The position numbers were made by a program, and so were the translations under genes. The notes under the pieces were generated by a model. It saw only the letters and a program-made list of their open reading frames with translations. It did no database searches and was not told the origin of the DNA. This document shows positions 1 through 8,464 of a stretch of 64,000 nucleotides of DNA, piece after piece. Every line of letters starts with the position of its first letter. Position 1 is the stretch's first letter. This DNA comes from Sphingomonadales bacterium (GTDB lineage: Bacteria > Pseudomonadota > Alphaproteobacteria > SMXS01), in NCBI GenBank assembly GCA_022844405.1, contig JALHLV010000012.1, positions 1-64,000 on the forward strand, in the 5' to 3' direction.

Positions 1-112
1 GTACAGTCTGTCGGCATCGGGGAAGTCCTCTGCAAGCGGGTAAGTGTTTGTTGCAGAATAACTTTCGCCGATTCAGAGCCCCGATGCACCTACTTTCCGT
101 GAGAAATCCGGG

Positions 113-1402
113 CTAACCCGCCAGGGCCTGGTCCAGATCGGCGATGATGTCGTCGATGTGCTCGATGCCGATCGACAGGCGCACATAGCCGGCGGTGACG
201 CCGGTGGCCAGCTGGTCCTCGGACGACAGCTGGCTGTGCGTGGTGCTGGCGGGATGGATGGCGAGGCTGCGCGCATCGCCGATATTGGCCACGTGATAGA
301 GCAGCTTGAGGGCGTCGATGAACCGGCGCCCCGCCTCCATGCCGCCCTTCAACTCGAATCCGACCAGGCCGCCATAGCCGCCCTTCAGATAGGTGTCGGC
401 GCGCCGGCGCGCCTCGCCCGACTGCTCGCCGGGATAGATCACCGTTGTCACCTTCGGATGCTGCGCCAGCCAGCCGGCGACCTTGGCGGCGTTGGCGCAG
501 TGCCGCTCCATGCGCAGCGGCAGGGTTTCCAGCCCCTGGATGATGTAGAACGCGTTGGTCGGGCTGAGCGCCGGACCAAGGTCGCGCAGCATCACCGTGC
601 GGGCACGCAGGATGTAGGCGATGGGGCCGAGCGGCTTGACCGCCTGCGTCCAGACCGCGCCGTGATAGGACGGATCGGGCGCGTTGAGGTTGGGCTGCCG
701 CGCCGGATGGGCCTCCCAGTCGAAGTTTCCCCCGTCGACGATCATGCCGCCGATGGAGGTGCCGTGACCGCCGATGTACTTGGTGAGCGAATAGACGATG
801 ATCGCCGCGCCGTGATCGAACGGCCGGCACAACAGCGGCGACGCGGTGTTGTCCATCACCAGCGGGATGCCGTAATCACGGCCGATGGCCGCCACCTCGG
901 CGATGGGGAACACCTGCAGCTTCGGGTTGGGCAGCGTCTCGGCGTAATAGGCGCGGGTGCGCTCGTCGGTGGCGCGGCGGAAGCTCTCCGGATCGGCCGG
1001 ATCGGCGAAACGCACGTCGATGCCCTGCGCCCGCAGCGTGTTGTTGAACAGGTTCCAGGTGCCGCCATAGAGGTCGGTGGAACTGACCACGTTGTCGCCG
1101 GCAGACGCCAGGTTCTGCAACGCCAGCGCTGACGCCGCCTGCCCGGACGCGACCGCCAGCGCCGCCGCGCCGCCTTCGAGGGCAGCGATCCGCCCTTCCA
1201 GGACGCCCGTCGTCGGATTCATGATGCGGGTGTAGACATTGCCCAGCTCCTCGAGCGCGAACAGGCGCGAGGCGTGGGCGGTGTCCTGGAACTGGTAGGA
1301 CGTGGTCTGGTAGATCGGCACCGCAACCGCGCCGGTGGCGGAATCGGCGCGGTAGCCGGCATGCAGGACCAGCGTCTCGGGATGCTTGCTATCGGTGCCC
1401 AT
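113..1402 (-). CDS. metY: O-acetylhomoserine sulfhydrylase (PLP-dependent, MetY type)
   Basis: Cytoplasmic Cys/Met-metabolism PLP enzyme of about 429 residues, the usual MetY length. It would make homocysteine from O-acetylhomoserine and sulfide. Seen: PIYQTTSY and YTRIMNPTTGVLEGRIAALE near the N-terminus, an ALEGG turn, VMDNTA, and the PLP-lysine segment YSLTKYIGGHG. An in-frame ATG lies 8 codons upstream at 1426, but AGGGG is placed 6 nt before the ATG at 1402, so I use 1402. It stands alone on this strand. MetZ (succinylhomoserine specificity) is the main alternative; the length and the LFALEELGNVYTR stretch favour MetY. Confidence 0.9.
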   Translation of the reverse strand: MGTDSKHPETLVLHAGYRADSATGAVAVPIYQTTSYQFQDTAHASRLFALEELGNVYTRIMNPTTGVLEGRIAALEGGAAALAVASGQAASALALQNLASAGDNVVSSTDLYGGTWNLFNNTLRAQGIDVRFADPADPESFRRATDERTRAYYAETLPNPKLQVFPIAEVAAIGRDYGIPLVMDNTASPLLCRPFDHGAAIIVYSLTKYIGGHGTSIGGMIVDGGNFDWEAHPARQPNLNAPDPSYHGAVWTQAVKPLGPIAYILRARTVMLRDLGPALSPTNAFYIIQGLETLPLRMERHCANAAKVAGWLAQHPKVTTVIYPGEQSGEARRRADTYLKGGYGGLVGFELKGGMEAGRRFIDALKLLYHVANIGDARSLAIHPASTTHSQLSSEDQLATGVTAGYVRLSIGIEHIDDIIADLDQALAG

Positions 1403-1479
1403 GGGGTTCCCCTGAAAAGAATTCACGCGCGGACGGCGAGCATGCCCGCCGCGCTATAGCGATGCAACGCGGGGAACGG

Positions 1480-1941
1480 TCAGTGGCCGCCGCCGTACTT
1501 CTTTTCCATTTCCCTGGTGAGCGCTTCCAGCTCGGCGTCGGACATGTTGGACATCTCCTCCATGGTGTAGCCGGTCACTGCCTCCGTCGACGCGCGGGCT
1601 TCCGGGCTCTTGACCTTGCGCATGCCTTCTTCCCACAGTTGGTTGGCTTCCGCCTTCTTGGCGGCCTGTTTGGCGTCATAGAGGCGGTTCACCTCGGCCT
1701 CGGACTTTCCGTTGGCCTCGGCGCCCAGGTACTCGCGCTTGCGGGCCATGTCCTGGGCATGCGCCTTCGCCATGGCTTCCTGATGGATGCGCTGAGCCTC
1801 GGCTTCCCGCGCCGCCCGTTCCCGGGCCGCAGCCTCGCGCTCACGCTGCTCCTGAGCCTCCAGTTCCGGATCCCAGTCGGCGTAAGCCTGGCCGACGGCC
1901 AGGACGGACAACAGGGCGATTGCAATCACTCTCTTCATCAT
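1480..1941 (-). CDS. Small secreted coiled-coil protein, unknown function
   Basis: About 153 residues. Tandem ATGs at 1941 and 1938 follow GAGGAG. The N-terminus is a clear Sec signal peptide (KRVIAIALLSVLAVGQAYA) with cleavage expected after AYA. The rest is a highly charged Glu/Arg/Ala-rich helix, predicted coiled coil, rich in REAEAQ and KKAEAN type stretches, and ends in a glycine-histidine tail. I recognise no family. The reading frame stays open far upstream, but only the part from 1941 has a signal peptide and a ribosome site. Periplasmic location is inferred. Confidence 0.65.
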   Translation of the reverse strand: MMKRVIAIALLSVLAVGQAYADWDPELEAQEQREREAAARERAAREAEAQRIHQEAMAKAHAQDMARKREYLGAEANGKSEAEVNRLYDAKQAAKKAEANQLWEEGMRKVKSPEARASTEAVTGYTMEEMSNMSDAELEALTREMEKKYGGGH

Positions 1942-2077
1942 CGATCTCCTCAAGGCCAGGCGGCCCACCACTCCCAGAACGCATGCTATTACCTCCCCGA
2001 CCGTCCGGCAATCTCCGGACAGCTTGGCCGAAAGGTTCAAACCGCGTAGGCTCATCACGGCAAACGAGGAGCGACTG

Positions 2078-3001
2078 ATGTCATTGCTAGCGGCGATCAA
2101 GGGCCGAAGGGGGGCCAACGGCTTCGGCTTCGCTTCGACGGCCGAGGAGGTAACGGACGGCCTCGACCTTTCAGCGAAGACCATCCTGATCACCGGCGTC
2201 ACCTCGGGCCTGGGGCGCGAGGCGGCCCGGGTCCTGGCGGCGCGCGGCGCCCATGTGATCGGCACGGGCCGAACCGCCGAGAATACGAGGGGCGTACTCG
2301 CCCGCTTCGGCGCCAACGTGACCGCCGTCGCCTGCGAACTGTCCGAACCGGCGTCGGTGCGGCAAGCGGCCGCTGAAATCGCCAGCCTGGGGCGCCCGCT
2401 CGACGCGGTGGTCTTCAATGCCGGGATCATGGGACTGCCGAAGCTGCAGCGGAAACACGGCTACGAGCTGCAGTTCTTCACCAACCACATGGGCCACTTC
2501 ATGCTGATGCAGGGCCTGATGGCCACCCTGGCGGCGGACGCGCGGGTCGTGGTCGTGTCCAGCACCGCGCACAGGGGCGCGCCCAAGGGCGGCATCCAGT
2601 TCGACAACCTGTCGGGCGAGCGCGGCTACGGCGCCTGGAGCGCCTATGGCCAGGCGAAGATCGCCAACCTGCTGTTCGCCAAGGAACTGGCCCGCCGCTT
2701 CGAGGGAACGCGACGGACCGCCAACTCGCTGCATCCGGGCGTGATCATCACCAATCTGGGGCGGCACCTGAATCCGGTGATGAAGTTCGGCTTCGGCGTC
2801 GCGAGCGTGGTGATGTGCAAGACCGTGGAACAGGGCGCGGCGACCGAATGCTATCTTGCGGTCAACCCGGATGCGGCCGGCATAAACGGCCAGTACTTCG
2901 ACGACTGCAATATCGCCACGCCGCGCGCCGACGGGACCGATGCCGAAACCGCCCGCAGGCTTTGGGAGGTGAGCGAGGAGATCGCTGCAAGGTTCCCGTA
3001 A
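2078..3001 (+). CDS. Short-chain dehydrogenase/reductase (retinol dehydrogenase-like)
   Basis: A 307-residue SDR, slightly long for the family because of an N-terminal extension. Rossmann nucleotide motif TGVTSGLGREAARVLAARGA at about residues 38-57, structural NAG in VVFNAGIMG, catalytic Ser in VVVSSTAHRG, and Tyr/Lys in YGQAK. The pattern around LHPGVIITNLGRHL resembles the RDH/WW-domain oxidoreductase branch. Substrate unknown. ATG at 2078 follows GAGGAG; an earlier in-frame start at 2024 has no such site. A secreted-protein gene begins 2 nt after its stop, so the two are probably cotranscribed. Confidence 0.85.
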   Translation: MSLLAAIKGRRGANGFGFASTAEEVTDGLDLSAKTILITGVTSGLGREAARVLAARGAHVIGTGRTAENTRGVLARFGANVTAVACELSEPASVRQAAAEIASLGRPLDAVVFNAGIMGLPKLQRKHGYELQFFTNHMGHFMLMQGLMATLAADARVVVVSSTAHRGAPKGGIQFDNLSGERGYGAWSAYGQAKIANLLFAKELARRFEGTRRTANSLHPGVIITNLGRHLNPVMKFGFGVASVVMCKTVEQGAATECYLAVNPDAAGINGQYFDDCNIATPRADGTDAETARRLWEVSEEIAARFP

Positions 3002-3003
3002 CC

Positions 3004-3702
3004 ATGCGACGCAGCCTGCTCGTCGCCGTCGCGGCGCTCGCCGTTTCCGTCCCGCCTGTCCTGGCCAAGGACTGCCGTGACCTGCCCGTTCCGGAGACCG
3101 TGCAGTCGATGGTGTTCGACTTCGTGGCGAAGAACGGCACCAGCGAGGACACCTACGCGGTCGCCGCCATGGGCAACGAGACCATCCTGCTGGGCACCGA
3201 CTTGAAGCCGATGAGCGCCGACGCGCTGGCGACGGTGATCAAGGGCGATCCGAAGTTCCGCACGGTCGACCGCGTCATGCTGGAATGGCCGTTCTCGGCG
3301 CGCGGCGACGCACCCTTCGCCCGGGAGCTGGAAGCGCTGCTCGGCAAGCCTGTGAGCGGATATCCCGGTCCGGTCTGGTGGTACGCCGACGGCACGCTGA
3401 TCGCCGCGAGGGGCGAGAACGGCAAGGAAGCCGGGCCGGAAGCCCTGGACGTGATCGCCTGCGCCACCAGCGACGGCGAACTGCTCGAGGGCGCGGCGTG
3501 CCAGACGGTGTTCGCCACCCACAAGACCCAGAGCAAGTATTTCGCCAATGCGCCCTACGATCTGTCCTGCGACCAGATCAACCGGTTCGAGATTCTGTCC
3601 GACGAGGGCGATCCGAAAGCGACGCTGCGGCTTTTGCTGTATCATCGGTTCTTCAACCGGGACGATGACGCCGAGAACAAGTACTCGTCCCGGCCGCACT
3701 AG
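3004..3702 (+). CDS. Secreted protein of unknown function
   Basis: A 232-residue protein starting at an ATG just after the SDR stop codon. Residues 1-20 form a Sec signal peptide (RRSLLVAVAALAVSVPPVLA). The mature part has several cysteines (KDCRDL, IACATSD, GAACQTV, LSCDQI), compatible with periplasmic disulfides. I recognise no domain. It sits between the SDR and a desaturase with spacings of 2 and 11 nt, so it belongs to a three-gene transcription unit. Confidence 0.65.
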   Translation: MRRSLLVAVAALAVSVPPVLAKDCRDLPVPETVQSMVFDFVAKNGTSEDTYAVAAMGNETILLGTDLKPMSADALATVIKGDPKFRTVDRVMLEWPFSARGDAPFARELEALLGKPVSGYPGPVWWYADGTLIAARGENGKEAGPEALDVIACATSDGELLEGAACQTVFATHKTQSKYFANAPYDLSCDQINRFEILSDEGDPKATLRLLLYHRFFNRDDDAENKYSSRPH

Positions 3703-3713
3703 GACCGAGGACC

Positions 3714-4613
3714 ATGCCGACCGCCGGTTCATATCTCTCACGCGACGAGCTGCGCATCCTGCGCAAGCGCTCCGACTGGCGCGGCGCGTGGATGGTGGCG
3801 CATGCCTGGGGGCTGATCTTCGGCGCCATGGCGCTGTTCGCGTGGTGGCCCAATCCCCTCACCTTCCTGCTGGCGGTGACGATCGTCGGCGCGCGGCAGC
3901 TCGGGCTTGGCATCCTGATGCATGACGCGGCGCACGGCCTGTTGTTCCACGACCGCACGCTTAACGACCGGGTCGGCAACTGGCTGTGCGCCTATCCGCA
4001 GCTTCTCGACCTCGACATCTACCGGCCCTATCACTTCGAGCACCACCGCAAGACCCAGCAGCCCGACGACCCGGACCTGCCGCTGTCGGCCAAGTTCCCG
4101 GTCAGCCGGGCCAGCTTCCTGCGCAAGAGCCTGCGCGACCTGACCGGAATCACCTTCTTCAAGCAGTACCGCGCCGCCATGGACAGCCCGGCGCGGCGCG
4201 CCGACGGCGGCGCCAGGCGCGGCCTGATCAGGCCGCTGATCGCCAACCTGATGCTGCTGGTGGCGCTGACGGCGGTGGGCAAGCCGCACTACTACCTGAT
4301 GTTCTGGGTGCTGCCGCTGGTCACCTGGCGCATGTGGGTGACGCGGCTGCGCAACATCGCCGAGCACGCCGTGGTGCGCGACAACGACGACCCGCTACTC
4401 CACGCTCGCACCACCATCGCCAACTCGCTGGAGCGGCTGTTCATCGCACCCTACTACGTCAACTACCATCTGGAGCATCACCTCTATATGTGGATCCCCT
4501 GCTACAACCTGCCCAAGGCGCACAGGCTGTTCCGCAGCAAGGGGCTGGAGCCGCGGATGGAGCTGCGGCGCGGTTACGGCGACGTGCTGCGGCTGGCTGT
4601 AAAGTCGGGCTAG
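3714..4613 (+). CDS. Membrane fatty acid desaturase
   Basis: A 299-residue integral membrane di-iron desaturase/hydroxylase. All three histidine boxes are present: HDAAH, HFEHH and HLEHH (the last in YVNYHLEHHLYMWIPCYNLP). Hydrophobic segments fall around residues 25-65 and 170-205. The family introduces double bonds into acyl chains, or hydroxylates related substrates, using O2 and electrons from a ferredoxin or cytochrome. The exact substrate cannot be read from the sequence. Last gene of the SDR / secreted protein / desaturase unit. Confidence 0.88.
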   Translation: MPTAGSYLSRDELRILRKRSDWRGAWMVAHAWGLIFGAMALFAWWPNPLTFLLAVTIVGARQLGLGILMHDAAHGLLFHDRTLNDRVGNWLCAYPQLLDLDIYRPYHFEHHRKTQQPDDPDLPLSAKFPVSRASFLRKSLRDLTGITFFKQYRAAMDSPARRADGGARRGLIRPLIANLMLLVALTAVGKPHYYLMFWVLPLVTWRMWVTRLRNIAEHAVVRDNDDPLLHARTTIANSLERLFIAPYYVNYHLEHHLYMWIPCYNLPKAHRLFRSKGLEPRMELRRGYGDVLRLAVKSG

Positions 4614-4684
4614 CACTTCCCCAAAAGCTTCTGCGGCATGGGAGCATCAGGCGCATTATCACCCGTTCGCAATGACGATCCCGC

Positions 4685-4713
4685 TTGACCTGAATCCGTC
4701 ACAGGCACAAGAT
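4685..4713 (+). promoter_or_regulatory. Candidate sigma70-type promoter of nrdAB
   Basis: TTGACC at 4685-4690 and CAAGAT at 4708-4713 are separated by 17 nt. It lies about 215 nt upstream of the chosen nrdA start. The -10 hexamer overlaps an NrdR-like box, as expected for a repressed nrd promoter. Confidence 0.5.
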
Positions 4714-4720
4714 ATTGCGT
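4705..4720 (+). promoter_or_regulatory. NrdR box (nrdAB operator)
   Basis: GCACAAGATATTGCGT matches the NrdR consensus acaCwATATaTwGtgt at 13 of 16 positions by eye. NrdR usually binds two boxes three helical turns apart. A much weaker candidate (CATATCT core, about 4736-4751) has its centre exactly 31 bp downstream. The position over the -10 region fits repression by the dATP-loaded NrdR protein. Confidence 0.6.
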
Positions 4721-4929
4721 CTGTGGTGTCCCCGGCGTTCATATCTGGGGCCAACTGGTTCACCGGAAGCGCGAAAAGTCCGCGACGATCCGGCCGAGTC
4801 GGAGCCGGAAAGGCACCCCGGAAAGTGGAAACGTCCCAGGGCGGAGGGGCCTGTGGGGTGCGTGCTGGGCGCTTGCGCCAGCCATGCCCTTTGATTCCCC
4901 AGCGCCCTAAGGAAAACAAGGAACGGTGC
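4714..4929 (+). other. Long 5' leader of nrdA with hairpin
   Basis: About 200 nt of apparently untranslated leader between the candidate promoter and the nrdA ATG at 4930. The nrdA frame is open through it, but the translation looks unlike a protein and I see no ribosome site upstream. It contains a hairpin at 4864-4882 (GCTGG.CG-CTTG-CGCCAGC, a CUUG loop) and several purine-rich GGAAAG blocks. I looked for a cobalamin riboswitch, common on alphaproteobacterial nrd genes, and could not match its conserved core. Confidence 0.35.
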
Positions 4930-6885
4930 ATGTCGACGCTCGCCTATGATTTCGACCGCGAAGGTCATCTGGTGCCGCAGCCGCTGCCGGCGCGGCCCCT
5001 GCCGATTCCGCCCTCCCAGCTTCCCATGCATTTCGCGGCCAGCGAGGCAACGGTCGAGCCCACAAGGCGCGCGCCGCTGCCCATGCCGCTGGCGCCCAAA
5101 CCGACGCCCGCCGACCTGAAACTGGACCGCAGCCGCGACGACCTGCTGACGCCGTTCGGCAAGGCGACGCTGGAAGACCGCTACCTGATGCCGGGCGAAT
5201 CGTACCAGGACATGTTCGCCCGCGTCGCCTGCGCCTATGCCGACGATCTCGACCACGCCCAGCGCGTCTATGACGCGGTCTCGCGGCTGTGGTTCATGCC
5301 GGCGACGCCGATCCTGTCGAACGGCGGCACCACACGCGGCCTGCCGATCTCGTGCTTCCTCAACGCCGTGCCGGATTCGCTCGACGGCATCGTCGATATC
5401 TGGAACGAGAACGTGGCGCTGGCCTCCAACGGCGGCGGCATCGGCACTTACTGGGGCAAGGTGCGGTCCATCGGCGAGCCGGTGAAGGGCTGTGGCGAGA
5501 CCTCGGGCATCGTGCCGTTCATCCACGTCATGGACAGCCTGACGCTGGCGATCAGCCAGGGCTCGCTGCGCCGCGGCTCGGCCGCCGTCTACCTCGACAT
5601 CCATCATCCGGAGATCGAGGAATTCCTCGAAATCCGCAAGCCGTCGGGCGACTTCAACCGCAAAGGCCTGAACCTGCATCACGGCATCAACATCACCGAC
5701 GCGTTCATGGAAGCCGTCGCCGCGGGCGAGAATTTCGCGCTGATCAGCCCGAAGACCGGCAACGCCATCCGCGAGGTCGACGCCCGCCAGCTCTGGCAGC
5801 GCATCCTGGAGACAAGGCTGCAGACCGGCGAGCCCTACATCCTCAACATCGACGCGGTGAACCGGGCGCTGCCCAAGCACCAGCGCGACCTGGGCCTGTC
5901 GGTGTCGACCTCCAATTTGTGCAGCGAGATCACACTGGCGACCGGCACCGACCAGCACGGCGAGGAGCGCACCGCCGTCTGCTGCCTGTCGTCGCTGAAC
6001 TTCGAGACCTGGGACGAGTGGAACGACCAGCCCGGCTTCATCGAGGACGTCATGCGCTTCCTCGACAACGTGCTGACCCAGTTCATCGAGGACGCGCCCG
6101 CCAGCATGAAGCACGCCCGCTACTCGGCGCTGCGCGAGCGCTCGGTCGGCCTGGGCGTCATGGGCTTCCATTCCTTCCTCCAGGCCCGCGGCATTCCCTT
6201 CGAGAGCGCGATGGCCAAGGCCTGGAACCTGCGCATGTTCCGCAAGATCCGTCGCGAGGCCGACGCTGCCTCCTATGCGCTGGCCGAAGAGCGCGGCCCC
6301 TGCCCCGATGCGGCCGAGCGCGGCATGATGGCCCGTTTCAGCCACAAGCTGGCGATCGCGCCGACCGCCTCGATCAGCATCATCTGCGGCGGCGCCAGCG
6401 CCTGCATCGAGCCGATCCCGGCCAACATCTATACCCACAAGACGCTGTCGGGCGCCTTCGTGGTGCGGAACCCGTATCTGCAGGCGATGCTGGCGCGCAA
6501 GGGCGCCGACACGCCCGAGACCTGGCAGTCCATCGTCGAGCACGAAGGCTCGGTGCAGCATCTCGACTGCCTGGACGAGGACGAAAAATCGGTCTACCGC
6601 ACCGCGTTCGAGATCGACCAGCGCTGGGTGATCGACCTCGCCGCTGACCGGACGCCGTTCATCTGCCAGAGCCAGTCGCTGAACCTGTATCTGCCCGCCG
6701 ACATCGACAAGTGGGATCTGCACATGCTGCACTGGAGCGCGTGGGAAAAGGGCATAAAGAGCCTGTATTACTGCCGCTCCAAGTCGATCAGCCGCGCCGC
6801 CTTCGCCGGCCAGATGGAAAAGGGCGAGAAGGTCGTCAACTACGGCGGCCGCACCGACTACGAGGAGTGCCTGGCATGCCAATAG
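4930..6885 (+). CDS. nrdA: Ribonucleoside-diphosphate reductase, alpha subunit (class I)
   Basis: Catalytic subunit (651 residues) making dNDPs from NDPs with the radical generated by NrdB. All key residues are visible: the redox cysteine in ISCFLNAVPD, the thiyl-radical Cys and Glu in SNLCSEI, the partner Cys in AVCCLSSLNF, the LYY tyrosine pair of the radical-transfer path in SLYYCRS, and a C-terminal reducing pair in ECLACQ. It is about 110 residues shorter than E. coli NrdA. The first 80 residues are proline-rich, with no recognisable ATP cone. ATG at 4930 starts the recognisable protein. It overlaps nrdB by 10 nt. Confidence 0.93.
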   Translation: MSTLAYDFDREGHLVPQPLPARPLPIPPSQLPMHFAASEATVEPTRRAPLPMPLAPKPTPADLKLDRSRDDLLTPFGKATLEDRYLMPGESYQDMFARVACAYADDLDHAQRVYDAVSRLWFMPATPILSNGGTTRGLPISCFLNAVPDSLDGIVDIWNENVALASNGGGIGTYWGKVRSIGEPVKGCGETSGIVPFIHVMDSLTLAISQGSLRRGSAAVYLDIHHPEIEEFLEIRKPSGDFNRKGLNLHHGINITDAFMEAVAAGENFALISPKTGNAIREVDARQLWQRILETRLQTGEPYILNIDAVNRALPKHQRDLGLSVSTSNLCSEITLATGTDQHGEERTAVCCLSSLNFETWDEWNDQPGFIEDVMRFLDNVLTQFIEDAPASMKHARYSALRERSVGLGVMGFHSFLQARGIPFESAMAKAWNLRMFRKIRREADAASYALAEERGPCPDAAERGMMARFSHKLAIAPTASISIICGGASACIEPIPANIYTHKTLSGAFVVRNPYLQAMLARKGADTPETWQSIVEHEGSVQHLDCLDEDEKSVYRTAFEIDQRWVIDLAADRTPFICQSQSLNLYLPADIDKWDLHMLHWSAWEKGIKSLYYCRSKSISRAAFAGQMEKGEKVVNYGGRTDYEECLACQ

Positions 6886-7994
6886 CCGCTGCAAACATGC
6901 ATTTCGGCGACGTCGATCCGCGCAGCCTGATCGGCACCGGGCGCGTCGGCCTGCTGCAGGCGACCGGCACCTATGACGTCGAGCGTTATCCGTGGGCCTA
7001 CGAGTTCTGGAAGCGCCAGCAGCAGACCCACTGGATGGGCGAGGAAGTGCCACTGGGCGCCGACATCCGCGACTGGACGTCGGACCGCGTCACGCCGGCC
7101 GAGCGCGCCCTGCTGACCCAGATCTTCCGCTTCTTCACCCAGTCGGACGTGGAAGTGGGCGACAACTATTTGAAGCGCTACATCCCGATCTTCCAGCCGA
7201 TCGAGGTGCAGATGATGATGGCCGCCTTCACCAACATGGAGACGGTGCACATCGACGCCTATGCGCTGCTGCTGAAGACGCTGGGCATGCCCAAGTCCGA
7301 GTTCGAGGCGTTCCGCGACTACCGCGAGATGCGCGAGAAGGCCGACTACATGCACAGCTTCGGCGTCGACACGGTCTCCGATGTGGCGCGCACGCTCGCG
7401 ATGTTCGGCGCCTTCACCGAGGGCATGTCGCTGTTCGCCAGCTTCGCCATGCTGCTGAACTTTCCGCGCCACAACAAGATGAACGGCATGGGCCAGATCG
7501 TCAGTTGGTCGGTGCGCGACGAGAGCCTGCACTGCGAGGGCATCATCCGCCTGTACCACCAGTGGAACCGCGAGACCGGCGCGGTGACCAAGGCGGTGCG
7601 CGACGACATCATCGATGTGGCCAAGACCATGGTGACGCTGGAGGACCAGTTCGTCGACCTGGCGTTCGGCCTGGGCGGCATCCAGGGCATGACCGCCGAG
7701 AACATCCACGACTATGTGCACTACGTCGCCGACTGGCGGCTGACCCAGCTGAAGCTGACGCCGGTGTTCGGCTATTTCAGCGAGCACGACAACACCTACA
7801 GCCAGATCAAGGCGCATCCGCTGCCGTGGCTGGTGGAGATCCTCAACGGCGTCGAGCACGCCAACTTCTTCGAGCAGCGCGCGACGGAATATTCCAAGGG
7901 CGCCACGCGCGGCAGCTGGGACGGAGCCGACGGCGTCTGGGCGCTGTTCGACGCCAAGCGCCAGCCGAAGGAGGTGGAGAAGCTGCTGGTTTAA
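6876..7994 (+). CDS. nrdB: Ribonucleoside-diphosphate reductase, beta subunit (class I)
   Basis: Radical-generating subunit (372 residues). Di-iron ligands are all visible: Asp in SDVEVGD, Glu and His in METVHIDAY, Glu in TEGMSLF, Glu and His in DESLHCEG. Spacing from the first Asp to METVH is 31 residues, as in E. coli (84 to 115). The radical tyrosine is kept at the equivalent of Tyr122 (HIDAY), so this is a tyrosyl-radical type rather than a Phe-containing class Ic enzyme. ATG 6876 lies inside the nrdA end, with GAGGAG 8 nt upstream, indicating translational coupling. Confidence 0.93.
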   Translation: MPIAAANMHFGDVDPRSLIGTGRVGLLQATGTYDVERYPWAYEFWKRQQQTHWMGEEVPLGADIRDWTSDRVTPAERALLTQIFRFFTQSDVEVGDNYLKRYIPIFQPIEVQMMMAAFTNMETVHIDAYALLLKTLGMPKSEFEAFRDYREMREKADYMHSFGVDTVSDVARTLAMFGAFTEGMSLFASFAMLLNFPRHNKMNGMGQIVSWSVRDESLHCEGIIRLYHQWNRETGAVTKAVRDDIIDVAKTMVTLEDQFVDLAFGLGGIQGMTAENIHDYVHYVADWRLTQLKLTPVFGYFSEHDNTYSQIKAHPLPWLVEILNGVEHANFFEQRATEYSKGATRGSWDGADGVWALFDAKRQPKEVEKLLV

Positions 7995-8019
7995 GCCGGC
8001 GCCGGTCGATGGCGAAGCC

Positions 8020-8373
8020 TCAGAGCGTCCCGTCGATGTTGGAGTCGACCGACTCCACTTCGGGAACCGCGCCGTACTGGTCGACCGTCTTCACGATCAA
8101 CATCACGTAACTGTAGTCCAGTTGCTCGTCCGCCCGGACGATGACGGTCATATCGGGCTGTTCGGCGACATCCAGTTTCAACTCCCGCTTCAGGGCATCG
8201 AAATCCGGCATCCGGCGCCCATTGTAGCGAACGACATAGTCGGCCCCGACGGTGATGACGGCATCGTAGTGCGGCTCGGGCGGCAGCGCCCGTGCCGTAT
8301 TGGCGCCGGAAACGAAACAGACGGCCGCGGCCAGAAGCGTCAGGTAACGCAGTGTTCTGAACAAGGTGTTCAC
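8020..8373 (-). CDS. Orphan ExbD/TolR-like periplasmic domain protein
   Basis: A 117-residue protein. Residues 1-30 are a signal peptide or single N-terminal anchor (RYLTLLAAAVCFVSGANTARA). The rest aligns by eye with the periplasmic domain of ExbD: ITVGADYVVRYNGRRM, then a helix, then MTVIVRADEQLDYSYVMLIV. The ExbD proteins in this window show the same order (VVIAIDAAGNVYWN ... PEVHIRGDKAARYEFVGRV). The proton-channel helix with its aspartate (TPLVDVMLV) is missing. No exbB lies next to it. Function unknown; it may modulate a TonB or Tol complex. Confidence 0.6.
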   Translation of the reverse strand: MNTLFRTLRYLTLLAAAVCFVSGANTARALPPEPHYDAVITVGADYVVRYNGRRMPDFDALKRELKLDVAEQPDMTVIVRADEQLDYSYVMLIVKTVDQYGAVPEVESVDSNIDGTL

Positions 8374-8464
8374 CGCAGGTTACGGGGCAAGTGACTCGGC
8401 CATCTTAACCGGCTTTCCAGGACGGGTCTTCAGGGACTTTCCCGCGAAAACCGCATAGGTCACC

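Noticed and set aside
1-112. Possible gene end or terminator at the left edge
   Set aside because: No coding character, hairpin or T-run could be supported in these 112 nt.
4714-4929. Cobalamin riboswitch upstream of nrdA
   Set aside because: The conserved B12-box core could not be found, and the encoded enzyme is an iron-dependent class I reductase with an NrdR box at its promoter.
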